Of a stretch of 64,000 nucleotides of DNA, positions 21,248 to 33,557 are shown one piece after another. Position 1 is the first letter of the stretch. Every line of letters starts with the position of its first letter. This stretch comes from Amoebidium appalachense (Eukaryota; Ichthyosporea), in NCBI GenBank assembly GCA_963693365.1, contig CAVNZM010000012.1, positions 1,116,001 through 1,180,000 of the forward strand, written 5' to 3'. The notes beneath the pieces are model-generated. The model searched no databases. It had not been told where the DNA came from and saw only the letters and a list, made by a program, of their open reading frames with translations. Position numbers and translations under genes: made by a program.

Positions 21248-21501
21248 CACTCGCACGTGCTCACACCCCTCCCACACACGCACTCAGACACATACACACA
21301 TGCACACGCCCACGTACGCGTACACATACATGTGACATGGGTTTGCATACCAAGACGCACACCCGTGCTTCAAAACATCAGCTCCATGCATACACACCCA
21401 AATACGTGCACAATTTGGCACACACACAGACAGACACACGCGCGCACACACACACATTCACACACACACACACACACACACATGGCGCAACATCGTCGCA
21501 C

Positions 21502-21574
<73 letters not shown>

Positions 21575-21669
21575 CCTGTATCCATCCATGCCCCCTTTCC
21601 ACCAGTGAGACACTGAGGGCGTTAGTGGTGGTTCTAATGGTAACCGTTGGTGTGCTCATCAGCCCGTCC

Positions 21670-21707
<38 letters not shown>

Positions 21708-21836
21708 CCCGCCGCCGCCGCCCTCACCACCACCACAACAACGGCAACACACACACAAGCACACACACAGCAGGTTTGTGTCGTGTTGGTGGTCGTAGAT
21801 GAACTTAGTACTGTCAAGATTGATCCCTCTTCCCCC

Positions 21837-21867
<31 letters not shown>

Positions 21868-21884
21868 AAAAAAAAAAAAAAAAA

Positions 21885-21927
<43 letters not shown>

Positions 21928-21944
21928 ATCTCTTCCATCCACCC

Positions 21945-21984
<40 letters not shown>

Positions 21985-22251
21985 CATGCTCACACTTCTC
22001 CTTTTCCCTTTTCTTTTTTTTTTCTTTGTGTTGCAGGTGTACGGGTTCTATGACGAATGCCTGCGCAAGTACGGGTCGGTGAATGTGTGGCGGCACTGCA
22101 CGGAGGTCTTTGACTATCTGTGCCTGGCCGCACTGGTGGATGACCAGGTGTTCTGTGTGCATGGTGGACTGTCCCCATCAATCACGGAGATAGATCAGGT
22201 GTGTTTGTGTTTATTTTTATTAATATTTTTTTTGTGTGTGTGTATGTGTGT

Positions 22252-22312
<61 letters not shown>

Positions 22313-22625
22313 GCTGGTGAACGACCAGGTGTTCTGTGTGCACGGCGGAATGTCTTCATCAATCACAGAGATCGATCAGGTAGCGGTTTTTGTTTTCTTT
22401 TTTTTTTTTTTTTTTTTCCCCTTTGTTTTCTTTCTCTCTTTTCCTCTTTTTTTCCTTTCCTCTTTCCGCCCCGTTATATCTTAGATTGATTAGGTAGTGG
22501 TGCTCTCTTCCTCTCTCTCCTTTTGTGTGTGGGTGTGGGTGAGTGGGTGGCGCAAATACACGGGCTGCACCCATCTGCACCCTCACTCACACACACACAC
22601 ATACACATACACTCTCATGCATACT

Positions 22626-22686
<61 letters not shown>

Positions 22687-22861
22687 ATACACTCACACAC
22701 ACATACACGCACGCACACACACACACACACACACTCACACACACATACACGCACGCACAGACACGTGCACGTGCACGTGCACATCCACAGATGCACATCC
22801 GGGTGCGTGCCCACTCGCAAACACACACGCACATGCACATGCGCACAGACACACACACACA

Positions 22862-22937
<76 letters not shown>

Positions 22938-24392
22938 CCCTCCCCCCCCCCCCTCTCTCTCCTCCTCCCCACGGACCCCAACACCTTTTTGATCAACCTT
23001 CCTACCCTTGGTCTGTTTGCGTTTTCCGTTGTTTTGTGTGTGTGTTGGTGGCATGCACTAACACAGCCAATGGTGTGCAGATACGAACCATCGACAGGAA
23101 ACAAGAAGTGCCACACGATGGCGCAATGTGCGATCTGCTATGGTCAGACCCAGAAGGTAGGTGTGTGTGTACGTGTGGGTGTGTGGATGGGTGGATGGGT
23201 GGGTGTACGTGTCGGGGGAAGGGTGTGGGTGTATGCACGTGTGTGTGGGCGTGTGGGCGTGTGGGTGTGTGTGTGTGTGTATGTGTTGGTGGGTTGATGG
23301 GTGAGTGTGGAACGTGGGGGTGGGTGGGTGAGTGGGTGTGCGTGTGGCTTTGGGCGTGGTTTTGCGGGTACGGATGCGGGTGCCCGTGTGTGTGCATGTG
23401 TGAGCGCGCCTGCTAGTGTGCGTGTGTGCGTGTGTGCGTGTGCGTGTGCGTATGTATGTGCATGTGTGCGCGCATGCATGTGCGTGAGCGTGAGGGTGTG
23501 CGTCTGTGTTTAAGTATGTGTGAGTCTCTGTATGTACGTGTAGGAGTGTGTGCGTGCATGCGACATGTGATCAAGCGTGTATGTATGTGCTTGTGGTTCT
23601 ATCGCTGTGTGTGTGCGCCTGTAGGTGATTGTTGAGAGAATGAAGGGGAGGGTGTATGTGCATGTCTGATAGGGTTTAATGGTTGTGTGTGTACAGGTCC
23701 GCATTGGGGATAGCAGGTGTGTGTGTTTGTGGGCGCCGGGGGGGGGGGGGGGGGGGGGGGGGGGGTGGGAAAAAGCTTAACAAGTTTGTGTATCTGCCCA
23801 ACCTCTTTTCTGTATTTTCGATTCGTTCCTTCTGCAAATAATAATAATCGTCAAGGACAGTTCAAGGTGGAGTTATGGAGTGATTACGAGGTGGTGTGTG
23901 GAAACTGACACTCAGGTATCCCCAGATATTGAAGGGTGGGGGTTGAGTCCTAGGGGGGCTGGTTATCTGTTCGGCGGCGATGTCGTAGAGATGGTACTTT
24001 ATTCCCCCCTTCCCCCCCCCTCCCCCCCCCCCCCCCCCCCCCCACCTCTCCCCCCCACCTCTCCCCCGGTGTTGTAGGATGGGTTCTGTTTATGTTGTGC
24101 ATTGTCGTGTTGTTGATGTTGCATACTTAAACGTTTGTCTTTGTATGTGTCCTGCACAGTGTTTCAGATCGTGAAGTTGTACTTCGTACCATGTTGGGCA
24201 TTTTGTGTTGCCCTGTGTCTATGTCTGTGTCTCTGTGTGTCTTGTGTGTCAGTATGTGTGCATGGGATTTTTCTGTGTTTTCCCGTGTACGGTTCATGTG
24301 CACGTGTCCATGTGCATATCCTTGTATGGTGCTTTTGTGCACCTGAAAGTGACGGTGTAGGGTGTGTGTGTGTGTGTGTGTTTGTGTGTTTG

Positions 24393-24433
<41 letters not shown>

Positions 24434-25201
24434 GGGGGGGAAGGGGGGAGGGGGGGGGGGGGGGGGGAGAGGGGATATATGTACTTATGCGCCTACAGGG
24501 GGAGGGAGGGGGAGGGGGGGGGCATCTGTACCCATATGTGCGGACAGGGAAAAGGGGGGGGGGGGGGGGGGGATATTAGTACCTATATGTGCCGAAAGGC
24601 GAGGGGGGGGTATTTGTGCCTGCGTGTGTGCCGACAGGGAGGGGGTGGCGGAGGGGGTGGGGGAGAATTTCTGTGCCCATATGTGCTGACCAGGGGGGAT
24701 CATTAATCCATGAAAATTCAGTTCAACCGCAGCAACAACATCGACCTGATAGCCCGTGCGCACCAACTGGTAATGGAGGGATACAAGTTGCAGTTTAACG
24801 ACACGGTGGTGACCGTCTGGTCCGCACCAAACTACTGCTACAGGTATGCATGTGTGTGTTTGTGTGTGTGTGTGGGGGGGGGGGGGGGGGGGGAAGGGGG
24901 GATGAGGAGGGGGGGGAGGGGGGGGGGGGGGTTCGGTCTGTGGGTGCGGGCTGGCTGGCGTGTGTGTGTGGTGTGGGTTGGGGGGGGGGGGGGGGGGGGG
25001 GGGTTGGGACGGGAGCAACTGTTGTAGGGTGTGAGACAGTCTACAAAATTGGTAGGAGGTGGAAATACGCAAACAGATCGATGCACTGAACTGGCAGAAA
25101 GTGAAACGAATTATGTTGCTTGAACAGACGGCTCTACCTTCCCCACAAGCAACTCCAGTTTGGGCAGGCACACAGCAAGTGTCACACATACTCAAACACC
25201 G

Positions 25202-25246
<45 letters not shown>

Positions 25247-25562
25247 ACATTAACACGGGATGTTTGGGGTACTCGTGGTGCACATATACATCCACATGTA
25301 CATGCGCCCAGCGCGGGCACACACACACACCTGCAGGCTCGATTTATTATCTACATGTGATGGCATGCACTGATTGGTTGTTATTTTTAGGTGCGGGAAC
25401 GTTGCCGCGGTGCTCCAATTGGACGAAAACCTAAAGAGGAATTTCAAGATCTTCACAGAGGCACCAAACGTTAATCCCCCCCCCCCCCCCCCTCGCCCTC
25501 GTCCCCACCTTTCCCCTGCCCCTGTTTGAGCATGGGCGCTACGTGTGATACATTTATCCCCC

Positions 25563-25609
<47 letters not shown>

Positions 25610-26025
25610 TTTCAGAATCTGTATTGTGTAGTCCATTGTAAATGCATGCTTGAACGTGCACTTCTTACCCTAATGCATTATAACCACCACCACTCCCAAG
25701 AAAGAAAGAAAAAGTCAAGACGAGACAGACAAGACTCGGGGAGGGAGTGCATTCACATATGCACCGGCACGTGCTTGGCCTCATACTCGCTTTCTCTTTT
25801 TCCATTTTTCCACCTGGGTCCCTCTGCTCCCATGAAGTGATGTCCCCCTGGTGTGTGTGTTTGTGTGTGTGTACGTGTGTGTGTGTGCCTGTGTGTGTGT
25901 GTGTGTGCCTGCTTGTGGGTGGTCCCCAGGGGGGGGGGGGTCCTTATTGGTGTACTGAATGGTTTTGTCCGCAGGAGGAAAGGGGGCAGCTCGGCAGAAA
26001 ACCACCCGTCGATTACTTCCTGTGA
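17098..26025 (+). CDS. PPP4C: Serine/threonine protein phosphatase 4, catalytic subunit
   Basis: Metal-dependent PPP-family phosphatase acting with PP4 regulatory subunits in DNA repair, centrosome and signalling control. Exons: 17098-17114, 17698-17821, 18627-18677, 20232-20333, 21137-21199, 22037-22198, 23081-23156, 23926-23993, 24722-24843, 25391-25469, 25975-26025. All are GT-AG and in phase; 915 nt, 304 residues (human PP4C about 307). Visible motifs: GDIHG at residues 50-54, GDFVDRG at 78-84, GNHE at 110-113, [10 protein letters not shown] near 159, [12 protein letters not shown]. It ends DYFL, the conserved methylated PP2A-type C-terminus. [18 protein letters not shown] and [14 protein letters not shown] are PP4-like rather than PP2A- or PP6-like. 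The first exon codes only five and two-thirds residues, and its acceptor (AACAAAG) is weak. The introns hold SINE-like copies, microsatellites and a partial exon duplication at 22314-22379. Confidence 0.97.
18781..18885 (+). repeat. Degenerate SINE-like 3' end
   Basis: Diverged match to the element's 3' half (CAATGCATAATCTTTGTGTG, then ATGTGTATTTCGTACTCTGT) running straight into a C tract. In sense orientation in PP4 intron 3. Confidence 0.55.
18909..19094 (+). repeat. SINE-like repeat, 5'-truncated copy 2
   Basis: Begins at GGGCTAAGGGGTCGAAACTC directly after a C tract and ends at GCATTCAAAC before another. By eye it is identical over about 186 bases to 19361-19546 in the adjoining full copy. 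Confidence 0.9.
19164..19546 (+). repeat. SINE-like interspersed repeat, full copy 3
   Basis: The longest copy, from CCGGGCAT to GCATTCAAA, followed by a C run and CA repeat. The A-box-like TGTCTGAGTTGG is at 19333-19344 (11 of 12 consensus positions) and the B-box-like GGGTCGAAACTC at 19369-19380, a spacing compatible with a tRNA-type internal promoter. The two motifs are partly complementary (CTGAGTT/AACTCAG). There is no open frame of note. A tRNA-derived, LINE-mobilised origin is inference. In sense orientation in PP4 intron 3. Confidence 0.85.
21504..21573. repeat. (AC)n microsatellite
   Basis: About 35 AC units in PP4 intron 5, part of a longer AC-rich stretch (21210-21573). A C46-type tract follows at 21671-21706 and a C/A composite at 21835-21886. 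Confidence 0.95.
22314..22379 (+). pseudogene. Partial tandem duplicate of PP4 exon 6 (intronic)
   Basis: Sixty-six bases repeat the 3' end of exon 6 (22133-22198) and could code [20 protein letters not shown]. The copy keeps the substrate-site HGG and is followed by a potential donor, GTAGCG. Differences are a mix of silent changes (CAT/CAC, GGT/GGC, ACG/ACA, ATA/ATC) and replacements (Asp to Asn, Leu to Met, Pro to Ser). A G tract lies directly upstream with no acceptor, so it is probably an untranslated relic. Confidence 0.85.
22622..22921. repeat. AC repeats followed by (CT)n
   Basis: AC-rich blocks with two copies of a CTCACACACACATACACGCA motif, then about 30 CT units (22863-22921) and C tracts. 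PP4 intron 6. Confidence 0.9.
24066..24200 (+). repeat. Degenerate SINE-like copy
   Basis: Contains AGGATGGGTTCTGTTTATG, TTGCATACTTAAACGTTTGT, TGTGTCCTGCAC and ACTTCGTACCATGTT in the order seen in the full copies. PP4 intron 8, sense orientation. Confidence 0.8.
24401..24660. repeat. G-rich minisatellite with GTACCTATATGTGC-type unit
   Basis: Four or five units of roughly 50-60 bases, each a GTGCC/GTACC-TATATGTGC-GACAGGG core separated by G runs. PP4 intron 8, directly upstream of the exon at 24722. Confidence 0.7.
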
Positions 26026-27462
26026 GATATAACGGATGGGAATATTCGTGTACATGGATGGCCCGGGCCATGAGAAATATGGATAGCTGGGAGATAAACC
26101 ATCCTGTTTTTTTCATTCCCCCCCCCCCCCTTTTTTTTTCCCGGTAATGATGACTAGGAGTAGCCTGGCAAGAATGGTTTTTCACGCTTTTTTCCTTGTT
26201 TTTCTTCTTTCTTTCTTTCCTTTTTTTTTTTTTTTTTTTTTTTTTTGCCCCCGGAGGTTCGTCCAGAGACCCAGAGTGAGCAGAAATCCCCCCTCCCCCC
26301 CCTCCCCTTTTTTCTCCTTCTTTCTCTCTTATTGCCTTGTTTTATTACCTTGCAATAGGCTTAAGAATGTGTATCAAATAAGTGAACTTTTTAAGGTTTT
26401 GACATGGACATACATGCATACGTGATGGGACGAACGAAAACTGAGCATGTAAACCTATTGCTGATTGTCGTGTGAACACTGAACTGTAATATCCGTCTTT
26501 TTTCTCTTTTGGGGTTAGAATCTGACACGGTGTGTTTTTGGGGTAAAAACATGTATTTGAATATGTAAGAGACTGAATTAACGCATCACCACATGTGAGG
26601 TGATTGGTATGGAAGGGTATACTGTTAGGGTGTAGCCTAACTATGCGGGAGACACTACCTGCTATGGAGAATGGCATGGGGTATTTTTTGTGCAAAAACT
26701 GAAATGGGAAAACGGGCATATGCTCATGAACAGATGCATTTATGAAACAAACAAAAAAGTAGGAATATCACTTTGTTGTGTAGGTACACATATACATTGC
26801 GTACACACAGAGACACACAATACACAAACAGCTAAACTCAGAAAGGAGAACACGACGTCGTACACACATGCACAGACACGCCCGTGAAACACACACTCAT
26901 GATCATGACGCACGTGGATGTCCTTACAAGTGCGCACATGCAAACACACACACACACACACACATGTGTGTGTGTGCCACGGTACACGCACATGTGTACC
27001 GCACAAATGGCAGTAGTTCAATGCTGGTCCTGCAGACATGTAATAGTATGGCTGGCTGTGACTGAAAATAAAATGGGAGCTGAAACCCCAGAATTTCAAA
27101 TGCAGTGCCCAACAGTGTGATCATAGTGCATCCCGGTTAATTACCACAGCGAATACATGCATTTCTTTTTAAGTTACCACAAAGAATACACGCGTCCCCT
27201 TTAAGTTACCACAGAGAATACACGCATTCCCCTTAAGATAGAGTACGTACACATGCATGGCCCTTACAACAGTAATACCATACGTGTGCCATACATATGC
27301 ATGCACATGCATCCACCTTACGTATACAACAGAGAATGTAGAAGTAAACCTGGGCATCCGCTGTGCACTCGCAGGAGTCAATCATGTATGGAAGTGTACA
27401 CTGTACAGGCCGACGATAGGAGTGGTCGGTCCTCCTGATCAGCTGAGCGAGAGGAAGGGGGG

Positions 27463-27497
<35 letters not shown>

Positions 27498-28165
27498 GCA
27501 TAGCGGCAACAGCATCATATAAATTAAACATCATATGAATTATCGTTATGGCATGATACCTTAGATAAGTGAATCAGCTACAGAGGGGTGGTAGTTAATT
27601 TAACTAACTATAATATAGTACGACAGCGGCTACCGCATGATCTTATACCATGCAGCGGCGCCCGGGGTCTATTCGTATACTCTTAAGTTTTATAAATACT
27701 TTTTTTTGGCGCGCCAAAACTTCCCTACTTTTCAACAACATCTTTTCTAGAAAACCTTCTTTTCCTGTGGGAGTATTTTTAAAGTGGCATATTAAATGCA
27801 CTGGTACAAACACGTGCACGGCATCAACACATTTAATATCATGAAATTCAAACGCACTAAATTCGAAATCCAAGTGCCTGTATCGATCACGTAACGAGCG
27901 TGCCTCTCCGGCCTCCCCTAAAAAAAATAGATATAACTTTGTAGAGACATTTGATTGGTCCGTTCGACATTAAAATTCAATAGCGCATAACTAGCTAGGC
28001 TAACGTGCCTGGATGTGGGTGGGGTGGGTACGTCATATGTGTGCGCTTGTGTGCGCGCGCGCGTGTGTGTATGCGTGTGTGTGTGTGTGTTTCTTGGTGC
28101 TGGTGTTGTGCACGTGCATGTGTGTGGGTTATCGCAAGTGAATGCCACTGGCCGTGGGGTGGGAT

Positions 28166-28204
<39 letters not shown>

Positions 28205-29378
28205 CTGTAAAAATCATCTCGCGTCTGCGGACCAACCTGTGTCGGGGGAGGGGGGGGGGGGAAGGGAGGGGGGAGGGAGGGGGGAGGGGGGAAGGGGAGG
28301 GGACCATGGATCCTGCAATGGATTTCATACCAGGGTCGCGATCTAGATTTCGCATGCGATTTTATATTATAGTGTGTGTTTCAGCTCGGTACACAGCTCC
28401 ACTCGTTTATGTATGCATCACACCTATTGTACACACAGTATCAGTGCGCTTCGGATTCCACTGATATATTCCACCTTGGACTGTTTTATATACCGAGCAC
28501 ATGCATCACACGGGCATTGTTACTTTTATACGTACATAATCGTTTTGTCACACACTTTTTTTTTGGCGTCCTACGTGATAATTTTCGTGCTACATATAAA
28601 AATCATCACAGACATTTCTTCTTTTGCTAGCTAGAGCACACCATTTCTTTTGGCACGTCAAATCGAAGATAAAAAAAAAACGTACACACAAATTCGAACA
28701 CCCAAGTCTCGCGACAGAGAATATAACACATGGTAAAAAGCCGACGGATAAGAGTCAATCATCCTGAAATTTGCAAATCGCCTAAAATGTATAAGCTACC
28801 ACAATACATCTGACGCACATCTATAATTACGCAAGGGATAATCTATTTTCTTTTTGGCATCCGTCAAACCCCCCCCCCCCCCCCCCCCTTCCGCCCCTCC
28901 CTCCCCCCCTGTCAAACGCACACACACAGCCACAAACAGACACACACGAAAACGCGCCCACACACACGCACCCAAAAAATCTAAGTCGCCATCAAATGAT
29001 ACAGACACAACCACCCGTACCAGAAAGCAGCACTATCTACATACCCACTCGCTGAACACCACAAGTCGAAAACATAAACTATATTTCCAAATCTATCCAT
29101 TTCAACTTTTTGAACAGGGAGGGGGGGGAAAAAAAGAAAGGAAGGAAGAAAGAAAGAAAGAAAGAGCACAGGTGTGCTGGTAAATAAACCCCGAGCGCTA
29201 TCACAAGCGCATCTTGTTTTGCGTGCCCATACTTGCAAATAAAACACTTCCCAAACGTGTGTCCAAGTGAACTGTGTGAATGAGCAACCGTGTTATCCTT
29301 ATTCTATCTATATATCAAGAGTTCACATGCACACAAAACTCTGAAAATAAAAAGAAAAGAGAAACAACTCAAATCATT
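26026..29378. other. Intergenic between the convergent PP4 and BCAS3-like genes
   Basis: Holds the presumed 3' untranslated sequence of both genes, T- and C-rich tracts (26110-26310), a TG/CG stretch, a 33 bp tandem repeat (27138-27236), G tracts (27458-27495, 28167-28204) and AT-rich unique DNA. An AATAAA is at 27067 on the plus strand, rather far from the PP4 stop. An open frame on the minus strand (27873-27643; KEGFLEKMLLKSREVLARQK) resembles nothing I know. No gene is supported. Confidence 0.5.
27138..27236. repeat. ~33 bp tandem repeat, three copies
   Basis: Three diverged units of the form AAGTTACCACAGAGAATACA followed by CGCATTCCCCTT. Confidence 0.8.
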
Positions 29379-32300
29379 TCACAAATTTGCCTGCCGGAAT
29401 GCATTATCCGGCCGTCTGGGGTAGGCCACCGCAAAGAGCGAATCCTCCATATCCTCCTCATCCACATACCCATTCCCAATCTCCGAATTTGCGGTGCTCG
29501 CTCCAACAGACCCCCCCTTCTTCCTAGCCTTACCATCGCCACCGCCACCACCACCACCACTAGCGCCGCCGTGATTCGCCGACAGCATAGGATCCCCCTT
29601 GGCCGAATTTCGGCTCCGCGGTAACTGCGGCAACCCGTCGTCATCGGCAAAAAACATCACATCCATGCCCATATCACTCTGTGCCTGAAACAGACTATCG
29701 GCCAACCCTGCCCTCCCAAATCCGTCCTCCTCAAACCCCGATATTAGCATCCCGTCATGAACCCCCCTATCAGATAAACCCCCCGACCTCTCCCTACGCC
29801 CAAATTCGCCGCCGCCGTCAATCTGCGAATCAAGCGCGCTCGTCAACTCGTCGAGGAAATCTGATTGGAGCTGGGGTCCCGGGGGTGTAATCAGGTGATC
29901 CCCCATACCGTTCCACCTCTCGCTCCACCCTACCCCCCGGGGGACAGCAACCGGATCGCTGCGACCCGCCCCCACCACCTGCGTGGGCATCACGTGATCG
30001 TCGAAGATCAAATCGTTGGTGGCCAATTTCAATCGTTGCCCGGACAGAAATTCGGTCTGCGGATCGTGGTTGGCGGCCGAGGGGGCCAAAAACTGATCGG
30101 CGAAAGTTCGAAAAGTAAATTGGGCCCCCACCCACAGGGGTGGGAAGTCGACGTGGGTGGAAATTTCGACCTGAGAGAGCCACAAGTCCTGGTTCTGATT
30201 CTGGGCAGACGTAGTGGCCAGAATTTCCTTGACGGGGTTCTTTGGATAATGCGGTGGGGTCTCGTGCGTGGGGTTTTTTTTTTCCCTTTAGCGCCTGCGA
30301 GGGGGGCCGGTTTTGGGTCGGGTCGGAGTTATCACCCATGGCCCGGACAAAATCCCACTGGCCCTGACCCGTACACTCCACTACCAAACGATCCCGTTCG
30401 CTCGGGTGCAAAGTGTTGTCTGCCGAATCCTGCGCCGCCCTCCGGGGGGTCAAACGATATTCGGTGCATTTTCCGTCCTGCCCAGTCACGAACATCTGAA
30501 AATGCAGGGGGGTTTTTTCACCGTCCGCACGCTCTTGGTACCCCCCATACCCACCAAAGACCGCGCTCACAGGCGAGCCCGCAATCATGACGGGTGCCGG
30601 TTCCTGTGGGGGGGTCTGAAGCGAGGGGCTGCCGATTTGCGGCTTTCCGGCGGCCGGTTTTCGGTTGAGAGTGGGGGGATTTTGCGCAACGGCCTGCCGG
30701 ACACGTGCAACCGTAGTCAAAGTTTCAGCCCCCATAGCCGCTTGCTGGACAGCGGGCAAAGACTCGGCACCGGCGCTCGCAAAAACGCGCAAATTAGGGG
30801 GGGGGTCGGTGTGCAGTGGGTCCGGTAGGAAACGAGCCCCCCCATGGGATGAATGGCGAAAATGTGCACCGTGCCGTGCGTCGTGCCGACCGCCACCCAC
30901 CGGCTGTCGGGGCTAAATTCCATAAACCCCACATGTGCGTTTGTGAGCCCACGACTCAGCCGGTACATGTGCCGAACCGAAATTCCACCCCTTGGACCAC
31001 CCGCTACTTGGGGTGGACCAACAGATGCGACAGTTTGGGGAGCCACGGACCTAACACTGTGGGCGGTCGCGGTGGAGGCAACACTGCCTACGCTGCTGCC
31101 AAGAGACCCGACCGGGATAGTCCCCACAGACCCATAAACCCCCCCAGTGACGTGCAAATCTTCTGGTGGGGGTTTCGCGGAAAGCCGAAAAACCTGAAAA
31201 TCGCGGCCGGAAACCGAAGCCGTCAGCAGCAAGCTGCCGGTTGGGTCAAACGCGAGCGCGCCCACCCAAGCCCCGCCGTGGGGCGTAATTCGTGCCAGGG
31301 GGGTTCCAACATCAATGTCATATATCACCACCACGCTTCCGGGACCCCGCAAATCCGTCGAACTTTCAGCCGCAGGGGTCATCACGCGCTGCCCCGGCGA
31401 CGCACCCGACAACCCCAAAGTGTCGGTAGGGGAGGGGCTCTTTGAACTTGGAGCACTAGAGGGGGGGACCCAAGCAGGGGGGGCGGGTCCGCCGGCCAGA
31501 TATCCACTCACCGTCTGCATGCCCTTATCCCCTAGAGTCCAAAGACCGCTGGCAAACCCCCTCGCAACATCCAACGCACCCCCCGCACGCTCGCCAACCG
31601 ACGCAGCGCCCACAAGCACACCTCCCCCTTCCCGCACGCTCAAACTACTTCGTCGACTGCTCCCGTTTGTCGCTGCAACCGCACGTTCACCAACGGCCCC
31701 ATACGCAAGCCACCGGGTGCCCAAGGCAAGGGGTTGTGCGGTTTGCTGGGGGGCGGGGGTTCGAACCGTCCCATGCGGGTTCGAGGCGCGGGCGGTACCC
31801 CTCCAGACGGAAGGCGACAGAAAGATCCGCAGCGTGGTAGCCGTGGATGGTGTCTGTGGTCGCTACGAGCACGTGCCTGGAAGACGCCAGAAGGCACGTG
31901 ATAGCGTCCGCGTACTGCAACCCGTGGAGCGTCTCCGTTGTCCGAACCGGCCCGAAACTCACCGACCCGGAAGTGATACCGTGACTCACCAAACGCGACG
32001 GTGCATAGACCCCCTCTGAATTTCCGGTCACCCCGGCCTGGGAGGGCCCATCCACCAAAGGCACAAATCCGATCAGTGGCCGATCGTTTGCGTAAATGTC
32101 GACACCCACCTGAGAAGAACCAGAAGAAACTCCACAGGTCGAACCCTTTTCACGGGCCGGTTCCGGGTCGGGTAGTATTGTGGCGAGTGTGCACACCACA
32201 TCGCGGGCGCCCACCAAACACACACTATCGGGGTTGGTCATATCCCATATCTGCAGCCCGGTAGCCGTGCCGATAATCACATATGACACCGCCACCACCG

Positions 32301-32934
32301 AGTGACTCTTATTAACCCGTTGCGCGCAGGTGACCTTTTGGTGTTTAACCCAAAGCACCTCGGCGCCGAAACCAGAAAACCCGTTTCCATCCGCCGCCGC
32401 CGCACCCGTCGCGTCGTTTTGCGCAAAACACGAGGCAAAACCGTTGGCGTGGGGTTGCTGTGACGAATTTGAAGGCGCTTGCTTGCTCGTGCTTTCTCCG
32501 TTCGTGACGGTCGCGAGAGACGCCGACGCAAAGCTACCCAGCGTGCGCAGGTTGCCCAGTATGGAATTCTTCACAGTGTGTATGGGCACATAGTTCTGAA
32601 CCATACCCGTAGCACGTTCCATGTATGACTTTTCTCCAATCACGGTCCGTACCGCCCGCCGCCCGACGTCCGGGTGGTACCGGTTCGAATTGGAAGCTCC
32701 TGACCCGGAATCTGCCCCGTTCAGTTTCCGAACACCCCCCAACCCCCCGCCGTTGACTGTGTATGCACCTGTGGACCAAGCGGGGCTGTGGCTTCTGCTC
32801 GGGTCTTCGGCGAAAACGGGTCGGTTCAGTGAAGGCGAGCAGCCCGGAAAGTCCCGGTTCGGGTCAGCTGGTGGACTCATTCTCCAACGGGCAGATTGGT
32901 CTTCAATCATTCGTTTGAATAAAAATTTGACCAA
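29379..32934 (-). CDS. BCAS3: BCAS3-family WD40 protein, intronless, with three frameshifts (pseudogene or assembly errors)
   Basis: BCAS3 proteins are PROPPIN-like beta-propellers linked to phagophore membranes, cytoskeleton and cell migration. Four overlapping open segments in different frames join into one product: 32934 to ~31750, ~31750 to ~30800, ~30800 to ~30280, ~30280 to 29379. Family hallmarks: VIIGTATGLQIWDM, an ALGTRWLAYG motif, VVVIYDIDVGTPLAR, GALAFDPTGSLLLTAS, RDFQVFRL, YRLSRGLTNAHV, FSPDSRWVAVGTTHGTVHIF, and the BCAS3-domain segment LWLSQVEISTHVD...LWVGAQFTF. The shifts fall at a G9 run (30797-30805), a T10 run (30274-30283) and near G6/G5 runs (31748-31759). One base at each would restore the frame. 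No intron of plausible size explains them. Starts at 32934, 32910 or 32880 are possible. The other genes in the window need no frameshift in about 5 kb of exons, which favours real decay, perhaps of a retrocopy; a homopolymer sequencing error is the alternative. Confidence 0.85.
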
Positions 32935-33130
32935 ACGAATATATAGTGTGATTGTTCTCGATTGCTACCTATCTGGGTTGTGAGTGTGGGGGCCTGTATG
33001 CAAAGTCGGTGCCCGACTACCGGGTGGTGTATGGTTGGGACGGCGCATGGCTGGTTCTTATTGGCTCGCCATGGCGACAAACGCCAAATATGGCTCGTGT
33101 TGGCTGGTGCGGATTGGTTGATCTGCAAGC
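32935..33130 (-). promoter_or_regulatory. Candidate promoter of the BCAS3-like gene
   Basis: Unique sequence directly upstream of the reading frame with ATTGG (inverted CCAAT) boxes at 33060-33064 and 33113-33117. A 12-base palindrome TCGCCATGGCGA (33066-33077) resembles an RFX X-box (13 of 14 positions on either strand). Motif-based only. A promoter here would argue against a simple retrocopy. Confidence 0.35.
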
Positions 33131-33327
33131 GGGAACAGTGATAAGTGAAGGCTTATTGTCATGAGTTTATACATCATGTGCACGAACCCAACCGTCACAA
33201 TGCGGAGGGGTATAATGGGGAGGGAAGTTTTTTTTCTTTTTTTCTTTTTGGGGGCAGGGGGGGGGGGGGGGGGGGGGGGGGGCCACAGCCCCTGCCCCTT
33301 TGCTTTGGGTCCCAAATATTGCAGCAC

Positions 33328-33407
<80 letters not shown>

Positions 33408-33453
33408 CCATTCCCCTATCCTCAGCCGGCACCTTCTGCATCATAGGGTTCCT

Positions 33454-33484
<31 letters not shown>

Positions 33485-33526
33485 CACACACACACACACC
33501 CTCCCACCCTCCCCGAAACACACACA

Positions 33527-33557
<31 letters not shown>

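Noticed and set aside
24362-24706. Gly-rich protein frames between PP4 exons 8 and 9
   Set aside because: They arise from a G-rich minisatellite inside the intron; PP4 exon phases skip the region cleanly.
27643-27873. Possible small gene on the minus strand (KEGFLEKMLLKSREVLARQK)
   Set aside because: No family resemblance, no splice context, and an AT-rich background where such frames occur by chance.
31700-31800. A short intron to explain the first BCAS3 frame change
   Set aside because: The only GT-AG pair near the break (about 53 bases) gives the wrong phase; a single-base indel is needed.
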